The notes under the pieces: generated by a model
The model's database searches: none
What the model was told of the DNA's origin: nothing
Seen by the model: the letters and a program-made list of their open reading frames with translations, nothing else
Part shown: one piece after another, positions 8,361 to 15,818 of the stretch
How positions within the stretch are numbered: position 1 is the stretch's first letter
Layout: every line of letters starts with the position of its first letter
NCBI GenBank assembly: GCA_964596015.1
Contig: CAZQSB010000019.1
Location: 1-43,530, forward strand
Source: WJMD01 sp964596015
GTDB taxonomy: Bacteria > Joyebacterota > Joyebacteria > Joyebacterales > Joyebacteraceae
Reading direction: 5' to 3'
Length of the DNA stretch: 43,530 nt
Position numbers and translations under genes: made by a program

Positions 8361-8416
8361 GTGGGAGTAGCGAGAGAGCACACTGAGCTTCGGCAGTAAG
8401 GAGATGACCGGCCGCC

Positions 8417-8959
8417 ATGCAGCGCTGGTACGAGTTCGAGACCGACATAGCGCGCATAGCCGCGCGACTGACGAGCGACGAGGTTCTGAAGGAGGACCTT
8501 GCCCAGGAGATGCGGATCCACATCTGGCACGCTCCCGACGGCAAGACGCGCTCCTGGTACCTCTCCGGCGCTCGCTGGCGCGCGGTCGACTTCATGCGGA
8601 GGACGGCCATCGACTGTCCCGAGGGCGACCTGGACCGGCAGGTCATCCACTACGGTGTGCTCGGCGACGTCGACCCGCAGGTGCTCCGCGTCATCCCGGC
8701 CGACTGGCACGAACTGCTGCTGACCGAGCCGCTCGAGACCGTGCCCGAAGCGGTCACGCTCTCGATGGAGGTCCACGAGGCCATGGAGACCCTGACGGAG
8801 CGCCAACGGCAGATTGCCTACGCTTTGGCGCAGGGTTTCACCCAGATCGAAGTTGCGGAGGCGCTCGGCATCTCGAGACGGACGATCGCCAACGAACTCG
8901 TTAAGATCCGGGCGGCGCTGAGCGACGCGAGGGAGTCGATATTCCCCGGAAGGGCCTAG
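8417..8959 (+). CDS. Small sigma-70-family-like RNA polymerase factor
   Basis: A 180-residue cytoplasmic protein. The N-terminal part has a region-2-like segment (DLAQEMRIHIWHA, then ARWRAVDFMRR). The C-terminal region-4-like HTH is clear: ETLTERQRQIAYALAQGF, then TQIEVAEALGISRRTIANEL. The order fits an ECF-type or phage/plasmid-type sigma factor of ordinary ECF length; the central linker (residues 65-120) is unusual. The SD (AAGGAG) is about 13 bases from the ATG, longer than usual. No anti-sigma gene adjoins it. The two structured RNA elements lie immediately downstream on the same strand. It could instead be a LuxR-type regulator with a divergent N terminus. Confidence 0.75.
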   Translation: MQRWYEFETDIARIAARLTSDEVLKEDLAQEMRIHIWHAPDGKTRSWYLSGARWRAVDFMRRTAIDCPEGDLDRQVIHYGVLGDVDPQVLRVIPADWHELLLTEPLETVPEAVTLSMEVHEAMETLTERQRQIAYALAQGFTQIEVAEALGISRRTIANELVKIRAALSDARESIFPGRA

Positions 8960-9038
8960 GCGAAGGGCTTCTTCAGGACCTTGGGCCGAACAGGATGGCC
9001 GGCAGAGGCCTGCGCTGCGGAGGGCATGAGGAGCACCC

Positions 9039-9110
9039 AGAAGAAATCGTTGCACATTTCACAGTGGAACCGGCGTTGTATAGTATGAAGGGGCCAAAAG
9101 GCCCCTTTTT
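9039..9110 (+). ncRNA. Tandem structured RNA element, copy 1, ending in a terminator
   Basis: About 72 bases: a first hairpin (arms around 9047-9052 and 9062-9067), a conserved unpaired block CCGGCGTTGTA...TATGAA (9070-9089), then a strong terminator hairpin GGGGCC-AAAA-GGCCCC followed by TTTTT (9090-9110). A second copy lies 171 bases downstream. Over the first 56 positions the copies agree at about 80 percent. No coding gene continues downstream on this strand, so it looks like a short RNA or the processed 3' end of the sigma-like transcript. No known family was recognised. Confidence 0.5.
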
Positions 9111-9202
9111 CTATGCGGGAACGGCGTGGCCGCGTCAGGTGCCTCAAGGGACGGCCCGGGCTCGCCTGTCGACCGGCTTCTCGCTCCAATCACGGCCGCC
9201 GG

Positions 9203-9240
9203 AAAAAAAAGAAAAAACCGCTGCACACTTCGCGGCGGTT
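9203..9240 (-). terminator. Probable terminator of the ParA operon (opposite strand of RNA copy 2)
   Basis: Read on the minus strand, the same inverted repeat AACCGC/GCGGTT (9216-9240) is followed by an almost unbroken T run (complement of A-rich 9203-9217). It lies about 100 bases beyond the stop of the last gene in the ParA operon, so one repeat may serve both directions. Confidence 0.55.
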
Positions 9241-9285
9241 CCGGCGTTGTAGATTATGAAGGGGCGAAATGCCCCTCTTTTTTTT
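9210..9285 (+). ncRNA. Tandem structured RNA element, copy 2, ending in a terminator
   Basis: Same plan as copy 1. The first hairpin is stronger here: AACCGC (9216-9221) pairs with GCGGTT (9235-9240), and the stem continues inward. The conserved block CCGGCGTTGTA...TATGAA follows, then terminator GGGGC-GAAAT-GCCCC with TCTTTTTTTT (9261-9285). Relative to copy 1, stem positions change C to T or G to A in ways that leave G-U pairs in plus-strand RNA. Confidence 0.5.
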
Positions 9286-9336
9286 GCCTCTGGCGGGGGT
9301 CCTTCCGGGCCCCCGCTTTCGCGCGCCCGGGGCCGG

Positions 9337-10218
9337 TCACTCCTCGGATGCGGCCCCGCTCCAGACGGCAGCAAGCTCCGAGCGGACGTCATCGGAGACC
9401 TCCGGAACATCCAGCGCCCGGCCGGGCTCCTCTTCCCTGACGAAGTATGAGACGACCGCGTTCAGCGCCCGCTCCAGCGAGACCCGGTCCGAAACGACGA
9501 TGGGGTTGCTGCGGCCCTGCCCGACCGTGACCGTGAAGCTCTCAGGAGACCACGTGACGCGGGCGAGTCTCCTGCCGGACAGCTCGAACACGACCCCCTC
9601 CTCGCTGCTCGACGCCTCGATGCGACCGTCCAGCCCGTCCACACCCGACTCGAAGAGATCGAAGAGCGCCCTGACGCTGTGCGAGCGGATACCCGTCTCG
9701 ACCTCCGTCTCATCACTCGGCTCCTCCTGCTCGCCCGATGGCTCGGGCGAAACCGGTCGCGCCACTGGAACCGGTGTGACATCCTCCAGAGAGAGGACGT
9801 CCTCATCATCGACGGAGAAGGCCTCGGCGCGATAGACCCTCACGCCGCCCTCTCCGAGAGCGGCGACCGCGGCGCTCACGCTCTCCGGCACCTCACCGCA
9901 GACGAACACGACGACGGCGTCGTCGGTCCTCAGGACGCCTTCCCTGCCGTACGCCTTGAGGAAGAGCCGCCCGCTCTCGACAAGCCAGGCCCGGTGCTCG
10001 AAGAGCCGGGCCGCGATCTCCCGCTCGGCTCCGGCGACGACGTCGACGAGAAGCGGACGGCCGTCCGTGTCGACCAGGACGAGGTCGACGCCCGTCGCCC
10101 CCCTCGCGTCATCGTCCACCAGTCTCGTTCCCTCGCCGAAGACCGCGACATCCTCACCGACAAGGCGGCAGAGCGCCTTGTGTCCGGGAAGCTCCTTCCG
10201 CTCGATCCTGTGACTCAT
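9337..10218 (-). CDS. Uncharacterised protein with a decayed PD-(D/E)xK-like N-terminal half, third gene of the ParA operon
   Basis: A 293-residue cytoplasmic protein. ATG 10218 overlaps the previous stop (ATGA), with GGGAGGTG just upstream. Residues 40-135 resemble the NucS-like branch of the PD-(D/E)xK nuclease fold: GVDLVLVDTDGRPLLVDVVAG, a helix (EIAARLFEHRAWLVESG) and VVVFVCGE. In active members the second strand carries (D/E)xK, usually EIK; here it reads VDVVAG with no Lys, so nuclease activity is doubtful. An acidic linker (135-175) joins a second alpha/beta domain (180-293). Role unknown; translational coupling links it to the ParA-like genes. The fold assignment is inference. Confidence 0.7.
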   Translation of the reverse strand: MSHRIERKELPGHKALCRLVGEDVAVFGEGTRLVDDDARGATGVDLVLVDTDGRPLLVDVVAGAEREIAARLFEHRAWLVESGRLFLKAYGREGVLRTDDAVVVFVCGEVPESVSAAVAALGEGGVRVYRAEAFSVDDEDVLSLEDVTPVPVARPVSPEPSGEQEEPSDETEVETGIRSHSVRALFDLFESGVDGLDGRIEASSSEEGVVFELSGRRLARVTWSPESFTVTVGQGRSNPIVVSDRVSLERALNAVVSYFVREEEPGRALDVPEVSDDVRSELAAVWSGAASEE

Positions 10219-11222
10219 GGTTGCACCTCCCGCTGGGCCGCGCGCGCCGCGCCGGCCAGGCCGTTCTCACCCCGGACCGCGGACAGCACGTTGGCAGCGG
10301 TCTCCCTGAGTGAAAGCGCCGCGACCGAATCGGGCTCGGACCGGACGATCGGTCCGCGCTCTCTCTGTATGCTTCCCAGCCGGGGTTCGCGGCGCAGCGC
10401 CCCGGCGAAGCGGATCTCCATACCCAACAGACGTCGACAGGCCTCTTTCATCTTCGCGGCGAATCGCGCGCCCTCGTCAGGTTCGCTCGTCTGATTGACC
10501 ACGAGGAGTAACTCCCCAAACCCGGCCGCAGCCAGAGCAGAAGCCGCCTCGTAGGCCTCCACCAGGCCTTCGAAGTCGTGACGCGCGACGAGCACCGGCG
10601 CCGGCGCGAGATGGCGAACGGAAGTGAGGAATTCCAGTCGGCCGAGCGGGACGTCCACGACGACGATGTCGAGCGCGCGGCGTCCCGCGCCCTCCACGTC
10701 CACGTAGAGGGCCTCACCCGAACCGCTGTTCACGTCGGGTCCCGTTCCCGCCGAAACCCACTCCCCCACCACGAGACCGCCGTCGACGATGGTCGTGGCG
10801 GCCGGACCGCCGCCGGTCAGATGTCGAAGGTAGTGGGAGGACGGAAGGCCGAGATAGAATCTCGCATTGGGAAGCCGGGGATCGGCGTCGAAGAAACCGA
10901 CCCTGCCCCAGGGGAGCAGAGCGTGCGCGAGGTTCACGCTGACGGTCGACACCCCGGGTCGGCCGCCGCCGGTGACGGGGATGACCAGCGTCCGGCTCCA
11001 GTGCCCCTCGCCGGAGCGCGCCTCAGGCGCGCTTGCCAAGACCTCGGGTGGCCCCGGCGCGACGCCCACGGAGCCTCCGGCCTCCGCCGGATCCTCGGTC
11101 ACGGAGGAACCGGCGTCGGAGGGCTCCGCCTCCGACGGTTCTCCCCCGTCGTCTCTGGAGAAGAAAAGATGTGATACGTCCTGAAGCGTCTTCGGCACTC
11201 TGTCGCCCTGCTGCCCGCTCAT
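10215..11222 (-). CDS. ParA/MinD/FlhG-like protein with degenerate P-loop (predicted pseudo-ATPase)
   Basis: 335 residues. An acidic disordered N terminus (1-75) precedes a SIMIBI-type fold. The deviant Walker A position reads GGGRPGVST (85-93) followed by VSVNLAHALL. In active ParA/MinD proteins this is xKGGxGK(S/T)T: here the signature Lys is Gly and the nucleotide-binding Lys is Val. Other landmarks persist: GFFDADP (switch I region), VVVDVPLG (Walker B) and VVNQTSEP. The C-terminal stretch EPRLGSIQRERGPIV matches FlhG/MinD relatives. It probably does not hydrolyse ATP and may act as a regulator or heteromeric partner of the intact ParA encoded 60 bases upstream. ATG 11222 has a modest AAGG SD. 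Confidence 0.8.
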   Translation of the reverse strand: MSGQQGDRVPKTLQDVSHLFFSRDDGGEPSEAEPSDAGSSVTEDPAEAGGSVGVAPGPPEVLASAPEARSGEGHWSRTLVIPVTGGGRPGVSTVSVNLAHALLPWGRVGFFDADPRLPNARFYLGLPSSHYLRHLTGGGPAATTIVDGGLVVGEWVSAGTGPDVNSGSGEALYVDVEGAGRRALDIVVVDVPLGRLEFLTSVRHLAPAPVLVARHDFEGLVEAYEAASALAAAGFGELLLVVNQTSEPDEGARFAAKMKEACRRLLGMEIRFAGALRREPRLGSIQRERGPIVRSEPDSVAALSLRETAANVLSAVRGENGLAGAARAAQREVQP

Positions 11223-11282
11223 GATGCCTTTTCCGAAGACCGGCGATGCGTGGCGCGTCCGCGCTCCACGAAGGAGGAGACG

Positions 11283-12404
11283 CTACTTCCTCTGGTAGAC
11301 CTCGACGACGCAGTCCTGGTTCGGCAGGACGCGATTCTCGTTGGCGGGGTCCGGTCGCCACGCGCCGTCGATGATGAACTTGTAAAGGTGACGGCCCGGT
11401 GAGAGATCGAGCGTGGTGTGCCACACGCCGTTCGACCTCCTGTTCATGGGGATCGCCCTCGACTTGTCCCACTCGTTGAAGCTGCCGACGAGCTCGACGC
11501 GGTTCGCCTCCGGTGCCACCAGTGAGAAGAGCACCCCCTTCTCGACGAAGTGCGGCCCCGGCTGCGTCAGGATCCAGTCGTCCATCCCGGGTTCGATGCC
11601 GGCCGCCGACGCCGGCGCGGTCTCTTCGACGGGAGCGGAATCGACCGACTCCTCCTCCCCCATGACCTCGCGGGCGAACTCTTTGTAGTCTCTCGAGCCC
11701 CCGCAGCTCCGCGCGTAGTGCGAGATGGCCACTCCCCAGTTCGCCGCCTCGCGGAACCTCACCGTGCTGCGGATCACCGTGTCGTAGAGCTCACGCCCGA
11801 AGCGCACTCGCGCCTCGTCCAGGAACTCCTTCGAGAAGCGCGTCCTTCTGTCGAACATCGTGATGAGCACGCGCACCCTCTTCTCCATGGAGAGCTGCTC
11901 GCGCACGAGGTCGATCGTCTCCATGACCTTGAGCGCTCCGTGCAGAGAGAAGAACGACGGCTCCATGACCACCAGCGCCTCACGACAGGCGACGATGGCG
12001 TTGAACGTCAGCAGCCCGACGCTCGGAGGGCAGTCGACGAGGGCGTAATCATAGTCGCCCTGAGCGGCCTCGAGCTTCCAGCGCAGTCGGTTCTCCCTGT
12101 CCGGTTGTCCGGAGAGCTGCTGTTCAACAGCCGAGAGCACGACGTTCGAGGGAACCACGTCCAGCCGCTCCGCGACGTGGTAGACGGTGTCGGCGATCCG
12201 GGTGCCGGGGTCCATGAAGACATCGTAGGTGCCGCGCTCGACGGCGTCGGTGTCGACGCCGAGTCCGATGGAAGCGTGGGACTGGGGATCGCCATCGATG
12301 AGGAGCACTCTCCGTCCGGAATCCGCGAGGTAGGTCGCCAGACTGATGGCGGTCGTCGTCTTCCCGCAGCCACCCTTCTGGTTGACGATGGCGATGGAGC
12401 GCAT
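11283..12404 (-). CDS. ParA-family ATPase fused to a C-terminal glycogen-binding (CBM48/AMPK-beta-like) domain
   Basis: 373 residues; ATG 12404 is preceded by GGAGGAG, and the longer upstream frame is not needed. Residues 1-250 are an intact ParA ATPase: deviant Walker A NQKGGCGKTTTA (8-19), LLIDGDPQSHAS (35-45) and Walker B ALVDCPPSVG (121-130). After an acidic linker (250-275), residues 290-370 form an E-set domain close to the AMPK-beta glycogen-binding module: VELVGSFNEWDK, YKFIIDGAWRPDP, PNQD. The carbohydrate-contacting residues known in AMPK-beta (W100, K126, W133, N150) correspond to W312, K342, W349 and N362. ParA proteins position cargo along the nucleoid; a sugar-binding tail suggests a polysaccharide cargo, which is inference. 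First gene of the operon. Confidence 0.9.
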   Translation of the reverse strand: MRSIAIVNQKGGCGKTTTAISLATYLADSGRRVLLIDGDPQSHASIGLGVDTDAVERGTYDVFMDPGTRIADTVYHVAERLDVVPSNVVLSAVEQQLSGQPDRENRLRWKLEAAQGDYDYALVDCPPSVGLLTFNAIVACREALVVMEPSFFSLHGALKVMETIDLVREQLSMEKRVRVLITMFDRRTRFSKEFLDEARVRFGRELYDTVIRSTVRFREAANWGVAISHYARSCGGSRDYKEFAREVMGEEESVDSAPVEETAPASAAGIEPGMDDWILTQPGPHFVEKGVLFSLVAPEANRVELVGSFNEWDKSRAIPMNRRSNGVWHTTLDLSPGRHLYKFIIDGAWRPDPANENRVLPNQDCVVEVYQRK

Positions 12405-12832
12405 CCGGTCTCCTCCGGCTCGAGGGCCGTCCGGGGTCGCCGGACGACATGAAGCGCCGTCGCGCCCCGCGTCCGCTCGGGACCGGGCGCCTTCGGCACG
12501 TGCTGTCAGGGGTTGTGGACCCAAAGACGCTAGCCAATCAGAAGGGTCGTGTCAAGCTTCAACCGGTGCTCGGCCCTCCGTGGCGGTCGGTCCGCCTTGC
12601 GCGCGGGAGTTCCGGCGCGGTCGGCCGGCCTCGCAGACGGCGGCTCCCGGTAGGCCGGCGCGGCGTCGCGGGCTGCTGAATCCCGGCCAAGAATCATCTT
12701 GACGGCTTCATTTCGCGGTGGTTGAGTCTGACCGGAAAGCCGCGCGCCGGGGCGGTGGGCGGAGGACCTGCAGGCGCGGGAGCCCGCGCGGCCGACGAAG
12801 AGGTGCTCTCAACGACAGAGGGAGGGACGAAG
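12405..12832. other. Intergenic region between the divergent ParA operon and the 12833 operon
   Basis: No gene was supported in these 428 bases. A good minus-strand promoter sits at 12527-12555. On the plus strand, TTGACG (12699-12704) with a 17-base spacer to a poor -10 (TTGAGT, 12722-12727) is only a weak promoter candidate for the gene at 12833. The long frames across here on either strand are GC-driven. Confidence 0.6.
12527..12555 (-). promoter_or_regulatory. Sigma-70-type promoter of the ParA-CBM48 operon
   Basis: Minus strand: -35 TTGACA (12550-12555), 17-base spacer, -10 TAGCGT (12527-12532). The predicted leader to ATG 12404 is about 115 bases, long enough for regulation, though no recognisable riboswitch is seen. 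Confidence 0.6.
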
Positions 12833-13750
12833 ATGAGTCGACGCATGTCGCTCCTCGTGGCCGTCGTCGCCGCCGGCGCCTGTCTCGTGGCCGCCGGCCC
12901 GGCGAGCGCGCAGATCGAGGACCAGATCTCCGCCTACACGGGAGAGAACGCCGAAGGCTATCTCCAGCCTCTGGCCGACGCCATCGGCGCCGACCTGAAC
13001 GGAGGGCTGTGGAGCTCGGCCTACATTCCGCGCGACGGTTTCCATCTGAGCTTCGACACGCGGATCGTGGCGGTGCTCTTCTCGGAGGACGATGAGACCT
13101 TCGCGGCCGTCACCGAGGAGGGGTTCACGCCCGAACAGACGGCCACCGCGCCCACCGTCGTAGGCCCGGGTGACGCCGTCATCGTGCAGGGCGACGAGGG
13201 AACGAGCTTCGCCTTCCCCGGCGGGTTCTCTCTCAACTCCTTCACGCTCGCCGTGCCCCAGGTCCGGGTCGGCTCAGTGCGGGGCACCGAGGCCCTGATC
13301 CGCTACATCGCTCTCGACACGGGCGATGTCGAGCTCGGGAACGTGAGCCTCTACGGCTTCGGACTCAGACACAGCATCTCGCAGTACATGGACGAGCCGG
13401 TGCCGGTCGACATCGCCGCCGGCTTCTTCTGGCAGAACTTCACGCTGGGCGACGAGCTCATCGACGCGACGGCCTTCACCTTCGGCGTGCAGGCCAGCAA
13501 GCGGATGAAGGCGGGGATCGTGCTGTTCGAGCCGTACGTCGGACTCTCGGTCGACAGCTTCTCGATGGATGTCGCCTACGAGTACGAGGGCGAAGAGGAG
13601 ACCGAATCGATCGACCTCTCGTTCGAGTCCGAAACCGGGTTCAGGGCGACCGTCGGAGCATCCGTCACGGCATCGATCGTCGGCATCAACGCGGAGTACA
13701 GCCTGTCCGACATGAACAGCTTCGCGCTCGGCGTGTCACTGGGCTTCTAG
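12833..13750 (+). CDS. Exported beta-barrel-like protein resembling DUF6588
   Basis: 305 residues; ATG 12833 follows GGAGGGACGAAG. A signal peptide (to about residue 24, ASAQ) precedes IEDQISAYTGENAEGYLQPL and LNGGLWSSAYIP, a start pattern typical of DUF6588-type proteins in the Bacteroidota/FCB group, where an N-A-x-x-Y-L-x-P-L motif precedes a barrel-like domain. The rest is amphipathic beta strands ending in LGVSLGF with a C-terminal Phe, as in outer-membrane proteins. Function unknown. It is followed 24 bases later by a lipoprotein gene; the pair ends at the hairpin at 14423. Confidence 0.75.
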   Translation: MSRRMSLLVAVVAAGACLVAAGPASAQIEDQISAYTGENAEGYLQPLADAIGADLNGGLWSSAYIPRDGFHLSFDTRIVAVLFSEDDETFAAVTEEGFTPEQTATAPTVVGPGDAVIVQGDEGTSFAFPGGFSLNSFTLAVPQVRVGSVRGTEALIRYIALDTGDVELGNVSLYGFGLRHSISQYMDEPVPVDIAAGFFWQNFTLGDELIDATAFTFGVQASKRMKAGIVLFEPYVGLSVDSFSMDVAYEYEGEEETESIDLSFESETGFRATVGASVTASIVGINAEYSLSDMNSFALGVSLGF

Positions 13751-13774
13751 GACGGCGACAGGAAGGAGCAGGAT

Positions 13775-14395
13775 ATGAAGGCTGCGACATGGACAGCGGT
13801 CGGCCTCCTGACCGCCGCGCTGCTTCTGGGGACGACGGGCTGCATACTCGACGAGAAGGTCATCGAGATCGTCTTCAGGAACGCGACCTGCGTGGAGTTC
13901 GAGGAATACCACGTGACCGAGAACTTCACGACGCCTGAGATCGTCGACGTCGCCGACGACATCGACGACGCGCTCGCCGACCAGGGGCTGACGCGCGACG
14001 ACATCACGGAGGCGAGTCTCATCGGCGGGACGTATCAGGTCACCGTCTTCGACCACACGCACGACTGGGAGATCTCCGGTTCGATCACGGTCAGGCGCAC
14101 CGACATCAGCGACGGGCCCGAGAACATCGTGTTCTACACCTCGCAGTCCCTGGAGGACGCCATGCCCGCCCCGGTGACCGCGACGCTCAACGCTGAAGGC
14201 GTCGACCTCTTCAACCGGGCGCTCGACGACTATCTCGACGGCGACAACCCCGTTCTCGAGTTCACGGTCGTGAACGGCGACGTCGAACCGGCGCCGAGCG
14301 AGCTCGACGCGCTCGAGTTCGACTGGCAGGCCTGTCTCAAGATGTACGTCATCGTCGAGGAGGACTACGAGGTCCCCGACGTGTTCGGAGGCTAG
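13775..14395 (+). CDS. Lipoprotein of unknown function
   Basis: 206 residues; ATG 13775 is preceded by GAAGGAG. The N terminus MKAATWTAVGLLTAALLLG ends in lipobox TTGC, giving a lipidated Cys near residue 24. The mature part is acidic and beta-rich (IEIVFRNATCVEFEEYHV, GTYQVTVFDHTHDWEISGSI, SLEDAMPAPVTATLNAEGV), with two further Cys (CVEF, WQACLKMYVI) that could form a disulfide. It looks like a single periplasmic or surface domain; no family recognised. Encoded directly after the DUF6588-like protein, so the two may be functional partners. Confidence 0.75.
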   Translation: MKAATWTAVGLLTAALLLGTTGCILDEKVIEIVFRNATCVEFEEYHVTENFTTPEIVDVADDIDDALADQGLTRDDITEASLIGGTYQVTVFDHTHDWEISGSITVRRTDISDGPENIVFYTSQSLEDAMPAPVTATLNAEGVDLFNRALDDYLDGDNPVLEFTVVNGDVEPAPSELDALEFDWQACLKMYVIVEEDYEVPDVFGG

Positions 14396-14422
14396 CGCGC
14401 GGAGAACATCCCTTGAACAGAG

Positions 14423-14452
14423 AAGGCCGCCGGTGGCTCCCGGCGGCCTTTT
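14423..14452. terminator. Rho-independent terminator
   Basis: Stem AAGGCCGCCGG (14423-14433) pairs with CCGGCGGCCTT (14440-14450), then TTCTC. It ends the plus-strand pair, and the A-containing 5' side lets it also act for the convergent tldE transcript. Confidence 0.8.
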
Positions 14453-14476
14453 CTCGTCGGCTGAGGATTCTCTGAC

Positions 14477-15814
14477 CTACGAGCCCGTGACCGAGACCCC
14501 CTCGAGCCGCATCGACGGCAGCACGTCCGAGAAGAGCCTCTCGCGCTCTCGCGAGACCGCGGAGAGCTTCGGGAGAAGATCGAACGTGTTGCCGGCGATC
14601 ATCGTCCCGGTCAGCGGCTCCTCGAGCTTCCCTCCGCGGATCGCGCGGCCGCCCTTCACGACGCCGGAGAAGTCCCCCGAAACGGGGTCGGTGTTGCCCG
14701 AGAAGCGCGACACGTAGACGCCGCGGTCGACGCCCGCAATGAGGTCGTTGAGCGACGAGTCGCCCGGGGCGAACACGATGTTGGTCGAGGAGACCGTGGG
14801 CACCGACTGTGCGCCTCCGCCGGCGTGGCCGGTGCTCGTCTTTCCCTCCCGCCTGGCGCGATATGAATCGTAGAGGAAGTTCCTGAGGTGCCCCTCCTCG
14901 ATGATCGGCAGCACGCTCGGCGGCTGTCCTTCGCGGTCGAACGTGGTCGACGCGAACCCGTCTTCCAGTGACGCGTCGTCGGTCACGGTGAGGACGGGCG
15001 AGGCGACCTTCTTTCCCAACCTCTGTTCGAACCTGCTCGACCCTCTCTGCACGGTCGACGCGAGCGCAGCGTAGGTGATGGGGTATGCCACGATCTCGGC
15101 GGCGGCCATCGGCGAGAGGACGACGGTGCCTACGAAGCTCTCGCCCTTCTTCGCTCCGAGAGAGGCGATGACGTTTCCGGCGAACCGGCGCGCCACGCCC
15201 TCACAGTCGACGCCGTCGACCCGTCTCGACGCGTCGAACTGGAAATCGAAGGAGGAGACGACGTCCCCGTCGCGCGCCATGCCCATGATGAGGCAGTAGA
15301 GCCTGCTCACCGGCTCCGCGACACGGATGCCCTTCGAGGAAGCCACGGCGCGCGCGCCCGCGTGGCAGTGGAACTGCCCGCCGTCGACGGTGACACGACC
15401 ATCGACGCCGAGAGCCGTGTTCAGCATGCCGAGGGCGTTGTCGACCGCACGGTCCACGCCGTATTCGGCGGCCGTTGGGTCGAAGAGCCCTTCGACGGAA
15501 CCGACCGGCGCCGGGTCCGGAAGGCCGTTGTGCTCATCGGGGGGAGCCGCGGAAGCGATCCCCATGGCGCGCCCGACCGCCCGCTCGATCTCGGCTTCGT
15601 CGAAGGTGTTTATCGAGGCGAAACCCATCCGCCCGTCCCTGAAGACGCGAACGCCCACGGCCTCCGACTCCGCTGTGGAGGCGATCTGCAGATCGTTCTT
15701 CTGGAGTTCGACGTCGATGGTGCGTCCGTGGGCGGCGAAGGCCTCGGCCAGGTCGGCGCCGTGTCGGGTCGCGGCGGCCACCGCCGCGTCGCAGACCTTC
15801 AGAAGTTCTTCCAT
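14477..15814 (-). CDS. tldE: TldE/PmbA-type subunit of the TldD-TldE metallopeptidase
   Basis: 445 residues, the usual length. The N-terminal half has the U62 fold markers (ELQKNDLQIASTAESEAVGVR, RMGFASINTF). The C-terminal half has the conserved PmbA/TldE end: TGHAGGGAQSVPTVSSTNIV, the GVYVSRFSGNTDPVSGDFS segment and KGGRAIRGGKLEEPLTGTMI. TldE lacks the HExxxH motif, as expected, and forms a heterodimer with TldD that degrades unfolded peptides and, in E. coli, matures microcin B17. ATG 15814 starts 4 bases after the TldD stop, with GGGAGGGAG upstream, so the two are translationally linked. No peptide-natural-product gene adjoins it. Also called pmbA. Confidence 0.93.
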   Translation of the reverse strand: MEELLKVCDAAVAAATRHGADLAEAFAAHGRTIDVELQKNDLQIASTAESEAVGVRVFRDGRMGFASINTFDEAEIERAVGRAMGIASAAPPDEHNGLPDPAPVGSVEGLFDPTAAEYGVDRAVDNALGMLNTALGVDGRVTVDGGQFHCHAGARAVASSKGIRVAEPVSRLYCLIMGMARDGDVVSSFDFQFDASRRVDGVDCEGVARRFAGNVIASLGAKKGESFVGTVVLSPMAAAEIVAYPITYAALASTVQRGSSRFEQRLGKKVASPVLTVTDDASLEDGFASTTFDREGQPPSVLPIIEEGHLRNFLYDSYRARREGKTSTGHAGGGAQSVPTVSSTNIVFAPGDSSLNDLIAGVDRGVYVSRFSGNTDPVSGDFSGVVKGGRAIRGGKLEEPLTGTMIAGNTFDLLPKLSAVSRERERLFSDVLPSMRLEGVSVTGS

Positions 15815-15818
15815 GGCG

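Noticed and set aside
9063..9080. Sigma-54 promoters inside the tandem elements (TGGAAC-N5-TTGTA)
   Set aside because: The essential GC at -12 reads GT in both copies and the terminator would lie at the start site.
9039..9285. Integron attC sites or a CRISPR array
   Set aside because: Only two imperfect copies, no GTTRRRY/RYYYAAC core pair, no uniform repeat-spacer pattern, no integrase or cas gene.
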